DNA from: Chitinophagaceae bacterium BSSC1
GTDB taxonomy: Bacteria; Bacteroidota; Bacteroidia; Chitinophagales; Chitinophagaceae
Direction of reading: 5' to 3'
Assembly (NCBI GenBank): GCA_002256435.1
Contig: NKJC01000003.1
Location: 401,264 to 465,263, forward strand
DNA length: 64,000 bases
A model generated the notes under the pieces. It was not told where the DNA came from and ran no database searches. It saw nothing but the letters and a program-made list of their open reading frames with translations. Shown here in pieces: positions 46,633-56,386 of the stretch. A program made the position numbers and the translations under genes. Each line of letters starts with the position of its first letter. The stretch's first letter is position 1.

Positions 46633-49425
46633 ATGCGATACCTAATCAGTTTTTTGATTGTTTGGTTAACTTTTGTTTCAGCCAGTGGGCAGTCCGGAAA
46701 TATCTTAGGAAAAATCACGGACAGTTCTGGTAAAAAAACACTTTCATTAACTACTATTACCATATTTAAAGCAAAAGACACTAGCATTATTACTTATCGT
46801 TTAAGTGACGATGCTGGTTTATTTAAAATACCCAGTCTTCCCTTTGATATGCCTTTGCGATTAATGGCTACCTATTCTGGTTATGAAGCTTACAGGAAAG
46901 ATTTTATGCTTACCACAAAAGACCCTACACTTAATTTTGGTAATATTAAAATGAGTGGTACTTTAAAACAACTGGATGAAGTAATTGTATATGCTGAACG
47001 TCCACCAGTTATAATTAAAAAAGATACAATTGAATTTAATGCATCAGCATTTAAAACCTTACCTACTGCATTACTGGAGGATCTTTTAAAAAAATTACCT
47101 GGCATACAAGTGGATGAAAATGGAGATATTACAGTAAATGGACAAAAAGTCAACCGCATACTAGTAGATGGAAAACGTTTTTTTGGAGACGACCCTAAAA
47201 TGGCAACAAGGAATCTACCAAGCAATATGGTAGATAAAGTTCAAGTGATGGATGATAAAGATGAAATAGCCCAAAATAACGATGGCAACCTTAGTAGGAT
47301 AGGAAAAGTGATCAACCTTACACTAAAGAAAAATATTAAAAAAGCATTGTTTGGAAAACTATATGCCGGTGGTGGCACCACTGATAGATACGAGGTGGGA
47401 GGTATTATTAATACTTTCAGAGACACTTTTCAGATTAGTGCCATGGCATATAGAAACAATATCAATCGTGCCGGATTCAATATTCAAGATGTCATTTCAC
47501 TTGGTGGATTTAATAGAGGCTCACAAATTACCACTATGAGTGCTAGTAGCAATGGTGCATTTTCATTGAACAATATCAGTTTTGGAGGCGGGAACAATGG
47601 AATTTCTACTTCTACAGGAGCAGGAATTAATTTAAATCACTCTCCTACAAAAAAACTAAATGTTTACGGACAGTATTTTTATGGAGGTTCTAGTACAACA
47701 GATTTTAACCAACAAAACACACAAAGATTTTTTGGTGACACCCTTCTAATTGGGCAAACTATCCTTAATTCTAATGCAAGTGCAAATTCACATATAGTAA
47801 ATGCAGGAGGCAACTGGAACGATTCTCTTACAAATATTAACTTCTATGGAGGATTTGTATACGCCACTAACCAATTAAAGGCAATTTCAGCAGGATCCAT
47901 TCTCAACAATAAATTTGGTCCTGCAAGTAATTCATTAGGCGGTAGCAATACAAATGGATCAAGTAATACATTTAATTACAACATCAATATTTCACATCGG
48001 TTTGCAGGAAAAAAAGCAAAAACAATTTCATTTAACCACAACCTTAGCTATACGCAAAACCCTATTGAAAACATTAACGAGAGTGTAAATAACTATTTAT
48101 TCCCAAGCGTATCAACATTCGTAGTTCAGCAAATGAGGGCAACAAATTCACCCAATACAACAGCTAATTTTGGAATAAACTTCAGCAATGCCCTCACACC
48201 TAAACTCACTTTAAGGATAAACCAACGTTTTGAATATTTAAATCAAGCTCAACTTGTGGGCATCTATTCAAAACATGCTGCTACTGGTTTTTATGACAGT
48301 TTAAATGTACTAGCAAGCAATGATTTAAGAAGAGAGCAAGTTCGTTGGAATAATAATTTTTCATTTGGGTATAGGGTTAAAAAAGTACAAATCAACTTAG
48401 GCGCTAGTCTTTATGAGCAATGGATTAGTAACCAGTATACCAAAGGATCAAGTAGTGAATTGCATTATTCAAACCTACTATTAAGTACTGGATTTAATTG
48501 GAATAGAATCAATGTTAATTTATCAACTAATGCTAGTGCACCATCAATTAACTATCTAAATCCCGTAACTGATAATTCAAATCCATTCTATATTGTAAAT
48601 GGAAACCCTAATCTTAGCCAAAGCAAGCAAACAATTTTGAATGCAAGTGGTACTATTGTCAATGTAAAAAAGAACATATCATATAATTTAAGTCTAAATG
48701 CATCTGTAGAAAATGATGCTGTGATTCAGTCTTTAGAAGTTAATAGTTCCGGGGCACAAGTGACCACACCTATTAACCTAGATAATTTGCAAAGACTCAA
48801 CACAAGAATGGGGGTAAACAAACAATTCAAGAAAAACCCTAGATTTAGTTCATCAATAGATCTTTCCTTTGTAGGACAATTCAGCAACTCTCCTTTGATG
48901 TTCAATAATATTTTGAGCAGAACAAACAGTTATCTTGTCATGCCAATTGTAAGATTCACTTTTAACTGGCATGATCTAGTAGAGTTCAATCCTACTGCCA
49001 ATGTAAGTTTTAGAAAAAATACTTTTACTAGTCCTCAATTTTCAACAACTGATTATACTATCCAATATTTATCTGGTGAATTTATTGTCAGGCTCCCTAA
49101 AAAATTTGTTTGGGAGACTAATCTTACTTACCGCTATTTCAGCAATCTAGCACCTGGCATTCCTAAAACAAATGTTTACTGGAATGCGGCACTAACATTC
49201 CTTATGTTTAAAGAAGATAAAGGTCAATTAAAGCTAGCTGTTTATGACATATTAAACAGTAATAACAATTCATCAAGACTTGTGAATGGCAACCTAATTG
49301 TAGATAGTCAGAGCTTAGTATTGCAACAGTATTTTATGCTTACTTATAGTTATAATATACGTTCATTAGCGGGCCAAAAAACAAAAGTGGGTGGAAGTCA
49401 ACCGTTTGGAATGTTTCGATTCTAA
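46633..49425 (+). CDS. TonB-dependent receptor-like outer-membrane beta-barrel protein
   Basis: A 930-residue outer-membrane protein: signal peptide (ending near ASGQSG), carboxypeptidase-like regulatory domain (about residues 22-100, GKITDSSGKKTLSLTTITIF), a plug-like region with LLKKLPGIQVDENGDITVNG and the VNRILVDGKRFFGDDPKMAT segment, and a long barrel ending in PFGMFRF with a C-terminal Phe. This is the outer-membrane beta-barrel group distinct from SusC, and no SusD partner is nearby. The substrate is unknown. It follows the regulatory-domain protein at 45320. Confidence 0.9.
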   Translation: MRYLISFLIVWLTFVSASGQSGNILGKITDSSGKKTLSLTTITIFKAKDTSIITYRLSDDAGLFKIPSLPFDMPLRLMATYSGYEAYRKDFMLTTKDPTLNFGNIKMSGTLKQLDEVIVYAERPPVIIKKDTIEFNASAFKTLPTALLEDLLKKLPGIQVDENGDITVNGQKVNRILVDGKRFFGDDPKMATRNLPSNMVDKVQVMDDKDEIAQNNDGNLSRIGKVINLTLKKNIKKALFGKLYAGGGTTDRYEVGGIINTFRDTFQISAMAYRNNINRAGFNIQDVISLGGFNRGSQITTMSASSNGAFSLNNISFGGGNNGISTSTGAGINLNHSPTKKLNVYGQYFYGGSSTTDFNQQNTQRFFGDTLLIGQTILNSNASANSHIVNAGGNWNDSLTNINFYGGFVYATNQLKAISAGSILNNKFGPASNSLGGSNTNGSSNTFNYNINISHRFAGKKAKTISFNHNLSYTQNPIENINESVNNYLFPSVSTFVVQQMRATNSPNTTANFGINFSNALTPKLTLRINQRFEYLNQAQLVGIYSKHAATGFYDSLNVLASNDLRREQVRWNNNFSFGYRVKKVQINLGASLYEQWISNQYTKGSSSELHYSNLLLSTGFNWNRINVNLSTNASAPSINYLNPVTDNSNPFYIVNGNPNLSQSKQTILNASGTIVNVKKNISYNLSLNASVENDAVIQSLEVNSSGAQVTTPINLDNLQRLNTRMGVNKQFKKNPRFSSSIDLSFVGQFSNSPLMFNNILSRTNSYLVMPIVRFTFNWHDLVEFNPTANVSFRKNTFTSPQFSTTDYTIQYLSGEFIVRLPKKFVWETNLTYRYFSNLAPGIPKTNVYWNAALTFLMFKEDKGQLKLAVYDILNSNNNSSRLVNGNLIVDSQSLVLQQYFMLTYSYNIRSLAGQKTKVGGSQPFGMFRF

Positions 49426-49465
49426 TTTGTTAATCAGAAGAATAAGTCTAACCAAATACACTTGA

Positions 49466-51094
49466 CTATTTGACACTATTCAATTCCCAAGCAGCCAATG
49501 ATGTTGGTACAGAACCAATTTGGTTCATCCGGTCTAAAAAATGCTTGATTGAAAATGTTTGACCGGTCAATTCCATTTTCCTGGCATATTCAGCCATGGC
49601 TTCATCAATGAGGTATTTTCCTGTGATATAACTTGTGCCATATCCCGGCTGTCTCATATAAAGAAGTTGTTCAAATTTCAATAACTCTTTTTCGGTTTTC
49701 ATCCACCCACGAGGAGTATATTCAGCATGTACTTTTCCGGCTTCCTCCATGGTCATTTGATTTGCATGGGCATAAAGCGAACCCAACCCTCTTGCAGCAC
49801 GTTGAGCAATCAAAATATAAACAATCTCTCTTACCCTTGGATCATCATCGTATAATCCGGCATTCATGAAAATTTCTTCTACCGCTGTTGCCATGCCTTC
49901 ATTGCGTGAATCAAAAATATTATACAACAATGGTGCTCTACGAATTTCAGAAGCGTGTGGTTCTAGATCCATTTGCGCTAATTCAAACCAATGATAAAAA
50001 TGAGAAAATAAAGGGCGTGGATCATAATGCATGGTGATTAAGAAAAAATTACGTTTCTCTTTTGGAACAAACCCTCCTTTGTGCGCCCTCAAGGCGGGTT
50101 CATTATAGTTTTTCATTGTTAGCAATTCTTGCTGATCAAGGAATTGAATGATGCTCTTAACCGATCTTTCATTCAATGAATCATATTCCAAAGCTGTATT
50201 TGCCTCAGAAAGCAAGGGTAATTTCCTATTTCGGTGTTCCTCAAGTTTGAGAGAAGCCCAAGCTCTAGAAAGTTCTCTTTTTAGTAATACCACTTGATCA
50301 TCCCATGTTAATGGAACAAGGTGAACATTTTTTGCATACCAATTATAATTGTCCTTCCCTATACCAGAAGGTCCAGTTTTCTTGGAAGAACCTGCTTCAA
50401 GCCATTTTACTAATTTTTCGGTTGATGCAATTGATTTTTGTATTTCCGCGGACAATTCTTTGTCGTCTTTCACACCAGTTTTGTCAGATAATTCGTTTAA
50501 ATCATCTACTTGTGTTTTAATATCTCTGATTCCAGCTACCCACAGTTCCTTTGCATTACCCGTTAGGTTCAACATGGCTTGTTCATTCAACGGTTCAATG
50601 ACGCTCAGCTGTTCAATTAATTTATTTTTATCAGAAAGCGAAAGTGGAAAAGAATATTTCCAAATGTCTATAACAGCATGATTGGTAGGCCCTTCATGTG
50701 CAGGAACATCACTGCGTTCAGTCCAGATAGTTTTATAAAAAGCAGGATCTCTTGTCCAAGGTTTTAAAATTCTGTAATTAAAATCATACCCATTCATTTC
50801 GGCCCAAACTACCATCCAATCAACTTTGTTTTCAATTCTCCATGCCGATGTATCAATAGCATATAATTTTTGCTGCAATTTTTTAAATACAGGAAATCTT
50901 TTATTAAAAGCCTCCACAGTATAATCAGGTGCCCCATTTCTCAGTGGAGGTTTTTCAAAAGCACGCCATTCCTTGAATAGAGAAACAAGAACACTATAAT
51001 TAGTTGATTTATTTTCTTGAGAAATGGCAAGGTTATACGCCATTAAATAAATTAGCAACAAAGTAACTCTAGAAATATAAAAACTGTGCTTCAT
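49466..51094 (-). CDS. DUF885-like protein with degenerate metal site
   Basis: A 542-residue exported protein (signal peptide ending near NLAISQ). The C-terminal half aligns by eye with DUF885 peptidase-like proteins: SRNEGMATAVEEIFMNAGL replaces EGWALYSE, and the end of the protein has the same helical layout. The HExxxGHH zinc motif expected about 40 residues earlier is absent; that place reads FSHFYHWFELAQMDLEPH. Either another residue set binds metal, or the protein is not a peptidase. It is divergent from the intact DUF885 gene at 51217, which suggests duplication and divergence. Confidence 0.7.
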   Translation of the reverse strand: MKHSFYISRVTLLLIYLMAYNLAISQENKSTNYSVLVSLFKEWRAFEKPPLRNGAPDYTVEAFNKRFPVFKKLQQKLYAIDTSAWRIENKVDWMVVWAEMNGYDFNYRILKPWTRDPAFYKTIWTERSDVPAHEGPTNHAVIDIWKYSFPLSLSDKNKLIEQLSVIEPLNEQAMLNLTGNAKELWVAGIRDIKTQVDDLNELSDKTGVKDDKELSAEIQKSIASTEKLVKWLEAGSSKKTGPSGIGKDNYNWYAKNVHLVPLTWDDQVVLLKRELSRAWASLKLEEHRNRKLPLLSEANTALEYDSLNERSVKSIIQFLDQQELLTMKNYNEPALRAHKGGFVPKEKRNFFLITMHYDPRPLFSHFYHWFELAQMDLEPHASEIRRAPLLYNIFDSRNEGMATAVEEIFMNAGLYDDDPRVREIVYILIAQRAARGLGSLYAHANQMTMEEAGKVHAEYTPRGWMKTEKELLKFEQLLYMRQPGYGTSYITGKYLIDEAMAEYARKMELTGQTFSIKHFLDRMNQIGSVPTSLAAWELNSVK

Positions 51095-51216
51095 AATGCT
51101 GTTGTTGAATATGGATGAAGTTCGGGAATTTCGGCTAAATCAACAGTAAATAGAAATAGAAGCCAAAAAATAAAGTGTTGAACTTTATTCCTTTACTTTT
51201 ATGAAAATACTGTAAA

Positions 51217-52995
51217 ATGAAAAATGTCATTCTTGCTATAGTTTTCCTAAGCAGCTTAGGCGCTTGTAAGCAAAAAGCTTCTAACAAGGCTCTTGAAGCC
51301 AACAAAAGCTTCGCAGCGCTTACAGAACTGTATTATCAAGAAGGACTAAAACAAAATCCACTTCAAGCCACACAAATAGGCGACAATAGGTACAATGACC
51401 TACTTCCCAATGATGGCTCTATAGCGTTCATGGAAGACCGTAAAAAATTCATTCAACGTTTTTTAGATAGTTTAAAGAAATACGACCGCGCATCATTAAA
51501 TGCCAATGATCAAATATCCTATGACGTATTAAAAGACGAATTGGAAATAAATAAGGAGGGCTATAAATACCACTTTGAATATTTACCATTTTGTCAAATA
51601 AATTCCTTCCCCTTAATTTTTGCTCAAATGGGCTCGGGAACAAGCGGTCAGCCATTTAAAAAAGTGAAAGATTATGACGACTGGTTAAAAAGGGTCAATG
51701 CTTTTTCTGTTTGGGCGGATACCGCTATTGGAAATTTCAAATTAGGCATGAAGGCTGGTATTGTATTTCCAAAATCAGTGGTTGTAAAAATGATACCACA
51801 AATGCAAAGTATGGTTGTAACCGATGCAAAGAAAAGTTTATTTTATGGCCCAATTAATTTAATGCCTGCTAGTTTTTCTAAAGCAGATAAAGAGCGATTA
51901 ACCAAGGAATATCAAGCATCTATTCTTACTGTGCTTGTACCTACTTTTAAAAAATTAGGCGATTTTTTGCAAAATGAATATTTACCAAAAGCTAGAGCTA
52001 CTTCAGGCTTGTCTTCTTTACCAACAGGAGTTGAAATGTATACCTATCAAGTGAAAAAACAAACCACTACCAATAGAACTCCTGAAGATATTTATCAAAC
52101 TGGTTTAAGTGAAGTGGCAAGAATTAGAAAAGCAATGGACAGTATTAAAAATCTAGTAGGTTTTAAAGGTGATTTAAAATCTTTCTTTGGTTACTTAAAT
52201 ACAGATAAAAAATTCATGCCTTATCATACAGCTAAAGAAGTAACTGACGCTTTTGAAAATATTCATCAAAGAATGCAACCCAACTTAATTAAGGTATTTG
52301 AAAATGCACCTAAAACATCATTTGAGATAAGACAAACAGAAGCTTTTAGGGCTGCAGCTGCTGCTGCCGAATACATTTCGGGTTCGGCAGACGGCTCTAG
52401 ACCTGGTATTTTTTATGTTCCAATTTTAGATGCTAAAAAATTCAATGCCACTTCTGGCATGGAATCTTTATTCTTACATGAAGCCATTCCTGGGCATCAT
52501 TATCAAATTTCTCTTACGCAAGAAAACAGTTTGCTACCCAATTTTAGAAGATATGGTGGGCTCAATGCTTATATAGAAGGTTGGGCATTGTACAGCGAAT
52601 CACTTGGATTTGAATTAGGATTGTATAAAGACCCTTATCAATATTTTGGTGCATTGGGTGATGAAATTCATCGTGCTATCAGATTGGTTGTTGATGTTGC
52701 TATTCATACAAAAAATATGAGCAGAGAAGAAGCCATCAAATATATGATGGACAATGAACCCATTGGTGAGCAAGGCGCCACTGCAGAAATTGAAAGATAT
52801 ATGAGTCACCCAGGACAAGCATTGGGTTACAAAGTGGGGGCAATGAAAATTAGAGCTTTAAGAACAAAATACGAAACGGAACTAGGTACTAAATTTAGCG
52901 TTGCTGAATTTCATACCCAAGTGCTAAAAGATGGTTCTTTACCATTAAACGTATTGGAAGCTAAGATGGACGCTTGGGCAGCAAGTAAAAAATAA
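51217..52995 (+). CDS. DUF885 family metallopeptidase-like lipoprotein
   Basis: A 592-residue lipoprotein (Cys17 in SSLGACKQK). The zinc-binding motif HEAIPGHH lies at residues 421-428, followed by YIEGWALYSESLG with the third ligand. This arrangement is the HExxxGHH motif of DUF885 proteins, which are related to thermolysin-like carboxypeptidases. The preceding FYVPILDAKKF and the closing HPGQALGYKVGAMKI segments are also conserved. It probably cleaves peptides in the periplasm, but direct biochemistry of the family is sparse. The divergent neighbour is a degenerate homologue. Confidence 0.92.
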   Translation: MKNVILAIVFLSSLGACKQKASNKALEANKSFAALTELYYQEGLKQNPLQATQIGDNRYNDLLPNDGSIAFMEDRKKFIQRFLDSLKKYDRASLNANDQISYDVLKDELEINKEGYKYHFEYLPFCQINSFPLIFAQMGSGTSGQPFKKVKDYDDWLKRVNAFSVWADTAIGNFKLGMKAGIVFPKSVVVKMIPQMQSMVVTDAKKSLFYGPINLMPASFSKADKERLTKEYQASILTVLVPTFKKLGDFLQNEYLPKARATSGLSSLPTGVEMYTYQVKKQTTTNRTPEDIYQTGLSEVARIRKAMDSIKNLVGFKGDLKSFFGYLNTDKKFMPYHTAKEVTDAFENIHQRMQPNLIKVFENAPKTSFEIRQTEAFRAAAAAAEYISGSADGSRPGIFYVPILDAKKFNATSGMESLFLHEAIPGHHYQISLTQENSLLPNFRRYGGLNAYIEGWALYSESLGFELGLYKDPYQYFGALGDEIHRAIRLVVDVAIHTKNMSREEAIKYMMDNEPIGEQGATAEIERYMSHPGQALGYKVGAMKIRALRTKYETELGTKFSVAEFHTQVLKDGSLPLNVLEAKMDAWAASKK

Positions 52996-53004
52996 ATATG
53001 CTGT

Positions 53005-53301
53005 TTATTTTCTAAAAAGTGCTTTATCCGCATAAAAAGTTCCAAACGGTATAAGTGAAGCTAAAAAAGCCATAAACATTTTGACTATGTTCCAGCGATG
53101 TAAAAAGGAAACTTGAAGCAGTAAACCAATATAAAGAACAAAAAGAAGACCATGAGCCAAACCAACAATGTAATTGGGCTGTGGCATAGAATATTTGTAT
53201 TTTAAAATCATCGTAAACCCTAAAAGTAAATACGAACAACCTTCCAAAAATGCTACAATACGTAGTCTCCCCAATGCCGTTTTCAACAATTTTTTTACCA
53301 T
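53005..53301 (-). CDS. DUF3817 small membrane protein
   Basis: A 98-residue membrane protein with three hydrophobic segments. The start LGRLRIVAFLEGCSYLLLGF and the middle YIVGLAHGLLFVLYIGLL fit DUF3817, whose members begin with a conserved Arg-Glu-Gly pattern in the first helix. It ends in a cluster of basic residues (DKALFRK). It lies 14 bases downstream of the methyltransferase gene and is probably co-transcribed. No function is known to me for the family. Confidence 0.88.
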   Translation of the reverse strand: MVKKLLKTALGRLRIVAFLEGCSYLLLGFTMILKYKYSMPQPNYIVGLAHGLLFVLYIGLLLQVSFLHRWNIVKMFMAFLASLIPFGTFYADKALFRK

Positions 53302-53315
53302 TTTTTTATATTATA

Positions 53316-54020
53316 TTATTGCTTTGTAAAAATTAGGCAGTGCTGCCATGGAAGATTATCTATGTTTTTATCAAATGCAAAACCTGCTGCTTTAAATTCT
53401 TTAATGGCCTGCGCTTTACTCATTTTATGAATGGGTTTAATTGGTACAGTTGAATCTTCAGACCTAAATTCTACAAGCACTAATTTACCTCCGGGTTTTA
53501 ATGCAGCTAGCATGGATAAAGCCATTTCATAAGGATAAGAAAATTCATGGTAAACGTCTACTAACAACATCATATCAACGGTGTTATCTGGTAAAGACAC
53601 ATTTTGTTCTGTACTTAATACAGGTACTATACCTGACAATTTTTCCTGCTTGATTCTTTTGTTTAAATAGGCAATCATTTCTGGCTCTACGTCTACTGCA
53701 AAAACTTTACCAGTTCCCACCATTTTTGAAAGTAATGCACTATGGTAGCCACTACCCGCTCCTATATCAGCTATCACCATCCCTGGCTTTATGGCCATAT
53801 TTTTTAATAAAAGAGTGGTGTTTTCTTCCTTTTCTCTTTCTTCCCTTTCAAGCCAATCTATTCCGTAATGACTCATTACATGTGCAATTTGTCTGCCCAT
53901 ATACCACTTATCAATACCGTTAGGGTCTCCAGTCTTGATTGTATAACGATCTTGACCCAATGTAAATAGGGAGAGCGATAGAAAAGCAAAAAGCAGGATA
54001 GAGGGTTTTAATGTATGCAT
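53316..54020 (-). CDS. Class I SAM-dependent methyltransferase with signal peptide
   Basis: A 234-residue protein with a clear N-terminal signal peptide (MHTLKPSILLFAFLSLSLFT, then LGQDRY). The SAM-binding motif I is ADIGAGSGYHSALL, and FAVDVEPEMIAYL has the acidic residue that holds the ribose. Motif IV is MMLLVDVYHEF, and the post-motif LKPGGKLVLVEFR is also typical. The presence of an export signal on a SAM-dependent enzyme is odd, since SAM is made in the cytoplasm. The target is unknown; a small membrane protein (DUF3817) follows. Confidence 0.88.
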   Translation of the reverse strand: MHTLKPSILLFAFLSLSLFTLGQDRYTIKTGDPNGIDKWYMGRQIAHVMSHYGIDWLEREEREKEENTTLLLKNMAIKPGMVIADIGAGSGYHSALLSKMVGTGKVFAVDVEPEMIAYLNKRIKQEKLSGIVPVLSTEQNVSLPDNTVDMMLLVDVYHEFSYPYEMALSMLAALKPGGKLVLVEFRSEDSTVPIKPIHKMSKAQAIKEFKAAGFAFDKNIDNLPWQHCLIFTKQ

Positions 54021-54068
54021 AGGTATATTTGGATTTAAAAATTAATTACTCTTTAATCCATATATCCT

Positions 54069-54218
54069 TTATAATGGCTTTGGAATAATAGGTTTTAATG
54101 GAATCATTTCAACCACCTTCAGTTGTTTTCCAAAAATTAGTGGCACTTCCCATTTAATGCTTAGAAAAGGGTATGATCTATAAATTTTAAAGACGGTTAC
54201 AAAAAATAAAACTCCAAA
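54069..54218 (-). pseudogene. Possible remnant of a coding sequence
   Basis: Within the otherwise gene-free 54021-54322 one reverse frame reads open for 49 codons without a plausible start: FGVLFFVTVFKIYR leads into SIKWEVPLIFGKQLKVVEMI and ends PLKPIIPKPL then a stop. The mixture of a hydrophobic stretch and a basic tail looks protein-like, and the upstream stop TAA cuts it off. It could be the C-terminal end of a decayed gene or chance. The rest of this gap is AT-rich and I see nothing else in it. Confidence 0.25.
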
Positions 54219-54322
54219 TTACAAACAATAATATTCGATTGTATTTAAGATGTACTGAATTTAATCTAACTTATTGATTGATTTAAATTTACTGCATTAA
54301 TAATAAGAAGAAATAAAATCTT

Positions 54323-55051
54323 TCATTTTTGTTCCAAAAACATATTAAAATAGTTTAAAATCTTATTGCGATCAAAAACGATTGTTTCTTTTAAAGCATA
54401 GAAAGTCTTAAACTGTTTAAGTATATAATTGCTTTCCTTATAATATTGAAATAAATTCAAAATTTCTACCTTAAACAGTTTCATTTTAAAAATGCTATCC
54501 AATTCTCTTGAAAGACTTAAATCAAAATCTTTCATTTCATTTGTAAATGAGAATTTACATTTTCCAATAAGTAGTGTATCGATTTTCCTTCTAATATCAT
54601 AGTTAATAACAAGCGCATCCAAATTACGTTTGCGAATTGAATCTTTTAAAATTGAAATATTAGAGGTTATAATAGGGTAGAATTTATTTTTTACAAACCA
54701 TTCATTTTTTAACAAAGAATCAAGCTTAACTCTCTTTTTTACGCCAGTAGTCAAATTTAAATCAATACCATAAGCACTATCCTTTTCAAAGACAACAAAA
54801 TGCCTACGAATTTCAGAAACTATTATTTTCCCGTTATCCTTATGAGTAAATTCATATTGTAAATCATACAAACGTCTCGAACCAAAAAAATAAAATTTAA
54901 TTTTACCAGTATCATATTTAGATACATCCCCATTTTTTGTAAAAACAGGAAAAATAGAAGTCGCTTCAATACACCTAATATTGTTTATTTGTTTTTGACA
55001 TTGTGCTGTATAATTACCCAAAAAGAGGAGTATCAAAAAAATATTTTTCAT
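54323..55051 (-). CDS. Hypothetical exported protein
   Basis: A 242-residue protein with a signal peptide (MKNIFLILLFLGNYTAQCQK). The mature part is rich in Lys, Ile, Phe and Asn. The opening beta strands (IKFYFFGSRRLYDLQYEFTH, KIIVSEIRRHFVVFE) and the following KRVKLDSLLKNEWF helix recall the GLPGLI-type exported proteins of Bacteroidota, but I cannot confirm this. Base composition is more AT-rich than that of the enzymes nearby. It lies just downstream of another orphan exported protein in the same direction, separated by 33 bases, so the two may be one unit. Confidence 0.75.
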   Translation of the reverse strand: MKNIFLILLFLGNYTAQCQKQINNIRCIEATSIFPVFTKNGDVSKYDTGKIKFYFFGSRRLYDLQYEFTHKDNGKIIVSEIRRHFVVFEKDSAYGIDLNLTTGVKKRVKLDSLLKNEWFVKNKFYPIITSNISILKDSIRKRNLDALVINYDIRRKIDTLLIGKCKFSFTNEMKDFDLSLSRELDSIFKMKLFKVEILNLFQYYKESNYILKQFKTFYALKETIVFDRNKILNYFNMFLEQK

Positions 55052-55084
55052 ACAAATGAAACTTATTTATAGTTTGAAAAAATG

Positions 55085-56386
55085 CTATTCAGGATTCCCC
55101 CAACTACTTGTAACTTTTTCTTGCTTGGGGCTACCTGCTTCTATACCAGAGAGACAGGATATACTTAAACTAGCATTCCAATGTATTGTTGAATTTGCAT
55201 TTCTTTTATCATCATCAATTTTTGACCCCAAATCTTCAACTGATACATTTAAGGAAAAACAGGGTGGGACAATTCCAGTAACCTTTTCAGAATACAAGTA
55301 CTGAATGCTTTTATATTTCCATAAATCATCCTTCTTCTCTTTGAAAAGTTTCCCACCGTAATATGCGCCATATGACACCTTTATATTAAATATAATCGTA
55401 GTTCTTAAGAATTCCCAATATCCACCCATTGGTTTCCAATCTTTTTCTGCATAACCAGTTAATGTGTCAACAACTTCGTTTTCAAAGCCTAAACTTCCAG
55501 TAAATGGAATTGATTCAGCTTGAAATGAGCTTAACATGCTTTGGGCAGATTCTGAAGTATAATTACAAAGATTTGATTTTCCAACTCCACCACCACTAGT
55601 GCCACTATCAAATCCAGGCATTGGAGCGCAATTTACTCCAACATATTGTTTCCCTCCATTAATTCCAATGGATAAGGTTGATACAGGTGGGCAATCGGGC
55701 ATTCCTGAACACACTAAGAAAGTATAGAGCAATGTTGGCGGACTGTACTCCCATATCAGATAATACCCCCACTCAACGCAAGTAACTGAGTTAGTATTAA
55801 CATCATTTGTTCGTAAAGTCTGCTTCTGAGCTTTTGGTGCAACTATCCCATGTGAAATAATTGCACCATTATTAAATGTATAGTCAAACAAAAATATTGC
55901 TGCTAAAGAATATGAATGAAGGGTACCAGAAAATGAATTAGACGGTTTTATTTTCAATACAACCGCTTCATAATATGTTTTAATTGCCAATATTTCAGGA
56001 TGATTTGATTCATTTAAATTAGATTCTACCTTAATAATATTACCACTATCAAACCCCATTTTAATATTATCATAATATAAAACTAGTCCCAATTCAGTTG
56101 ATTTAATTGGTACATAAAAAATGGCCCTATCTTTTGTAACATTTGTTTGAATTCCACTTTGCCAGTCTGTAATACTTAGCAACGAATCAAGTCTTTTTTG
56201 TAAGTGTGTATTTAAAGTTGTTCTTTGACTTGAAACCCATTTTTTTGCTTCATTTAAAATTGTTGCTTTAGGAGCATAAGCCGATGGTATTTCTACAAGT
56301 GATTTTTTACAACTATTATTTAATAATACAAATAAGAACAAAATAACTACAATTGACAAATAGCCGATTTTTTCATTTGTTTTCAT
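55085..56386 (-). CDS. Hypothetical lipoprotein
   Basis: A 433-residue predicted lipoprotein (Cys26 in LLNNSCKKSLVEIPSAY). The first 180 residues are beta-rich and resemble exported proteins in which a small domain precedes a Gly/Ser linker: DSGTSGGGVGKSNLC lies near residue 265. Several Cys (CVEWGYY, VCSGMPDCPP, NCAPMPG, SNLCNY) suggest disulfides. The final third contains GAYYGGKLFKEKKDDLWKY. I do not recognise a family. A perfect 25-base palindrome lies 60 bases upstream of the start. Possible partner: the exported protein at 54323. Confidence 0.75.
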   Translation of the reverse strand: MKTNEKIGYLSIVVILFLFVLLNNSCKKSLVEIPSAYAPKATILNEAKKWVSSQRTTLNTHLQKRLDSLLSITDWQSGIQTNVTKDRAIFYVPIKSTELGLVLYYDNIKMGFDSGNIIKVESNLNESNHPEILAIKTYYEAVVLKIKPSNSFSGTLHSYSLAAIFLFDYTFNNGAIISHGIVAPKAQKQTLRTNDVNTNSVTCVEWGYYLIWEYSPPTLLYTFLVCSGMPDCPPVSTLSIGINGGKQYVGVNCAPMPGFDSGTSGGGVGKSNLCNYTSESAQSMLSSFQAESIPFTGSLGFENEVVDTLTGYAEKDWKPMGGYWEFLRTTIIFNIKVSYGAYYGGKLFKEKKDDLWKYKSIQYLYSEKVTGIVPPCFSLNVSVEDLGSKIDDDKRNANSTIHWNASLSISCLSGIEAGSPKQEKVTSSWGNPE

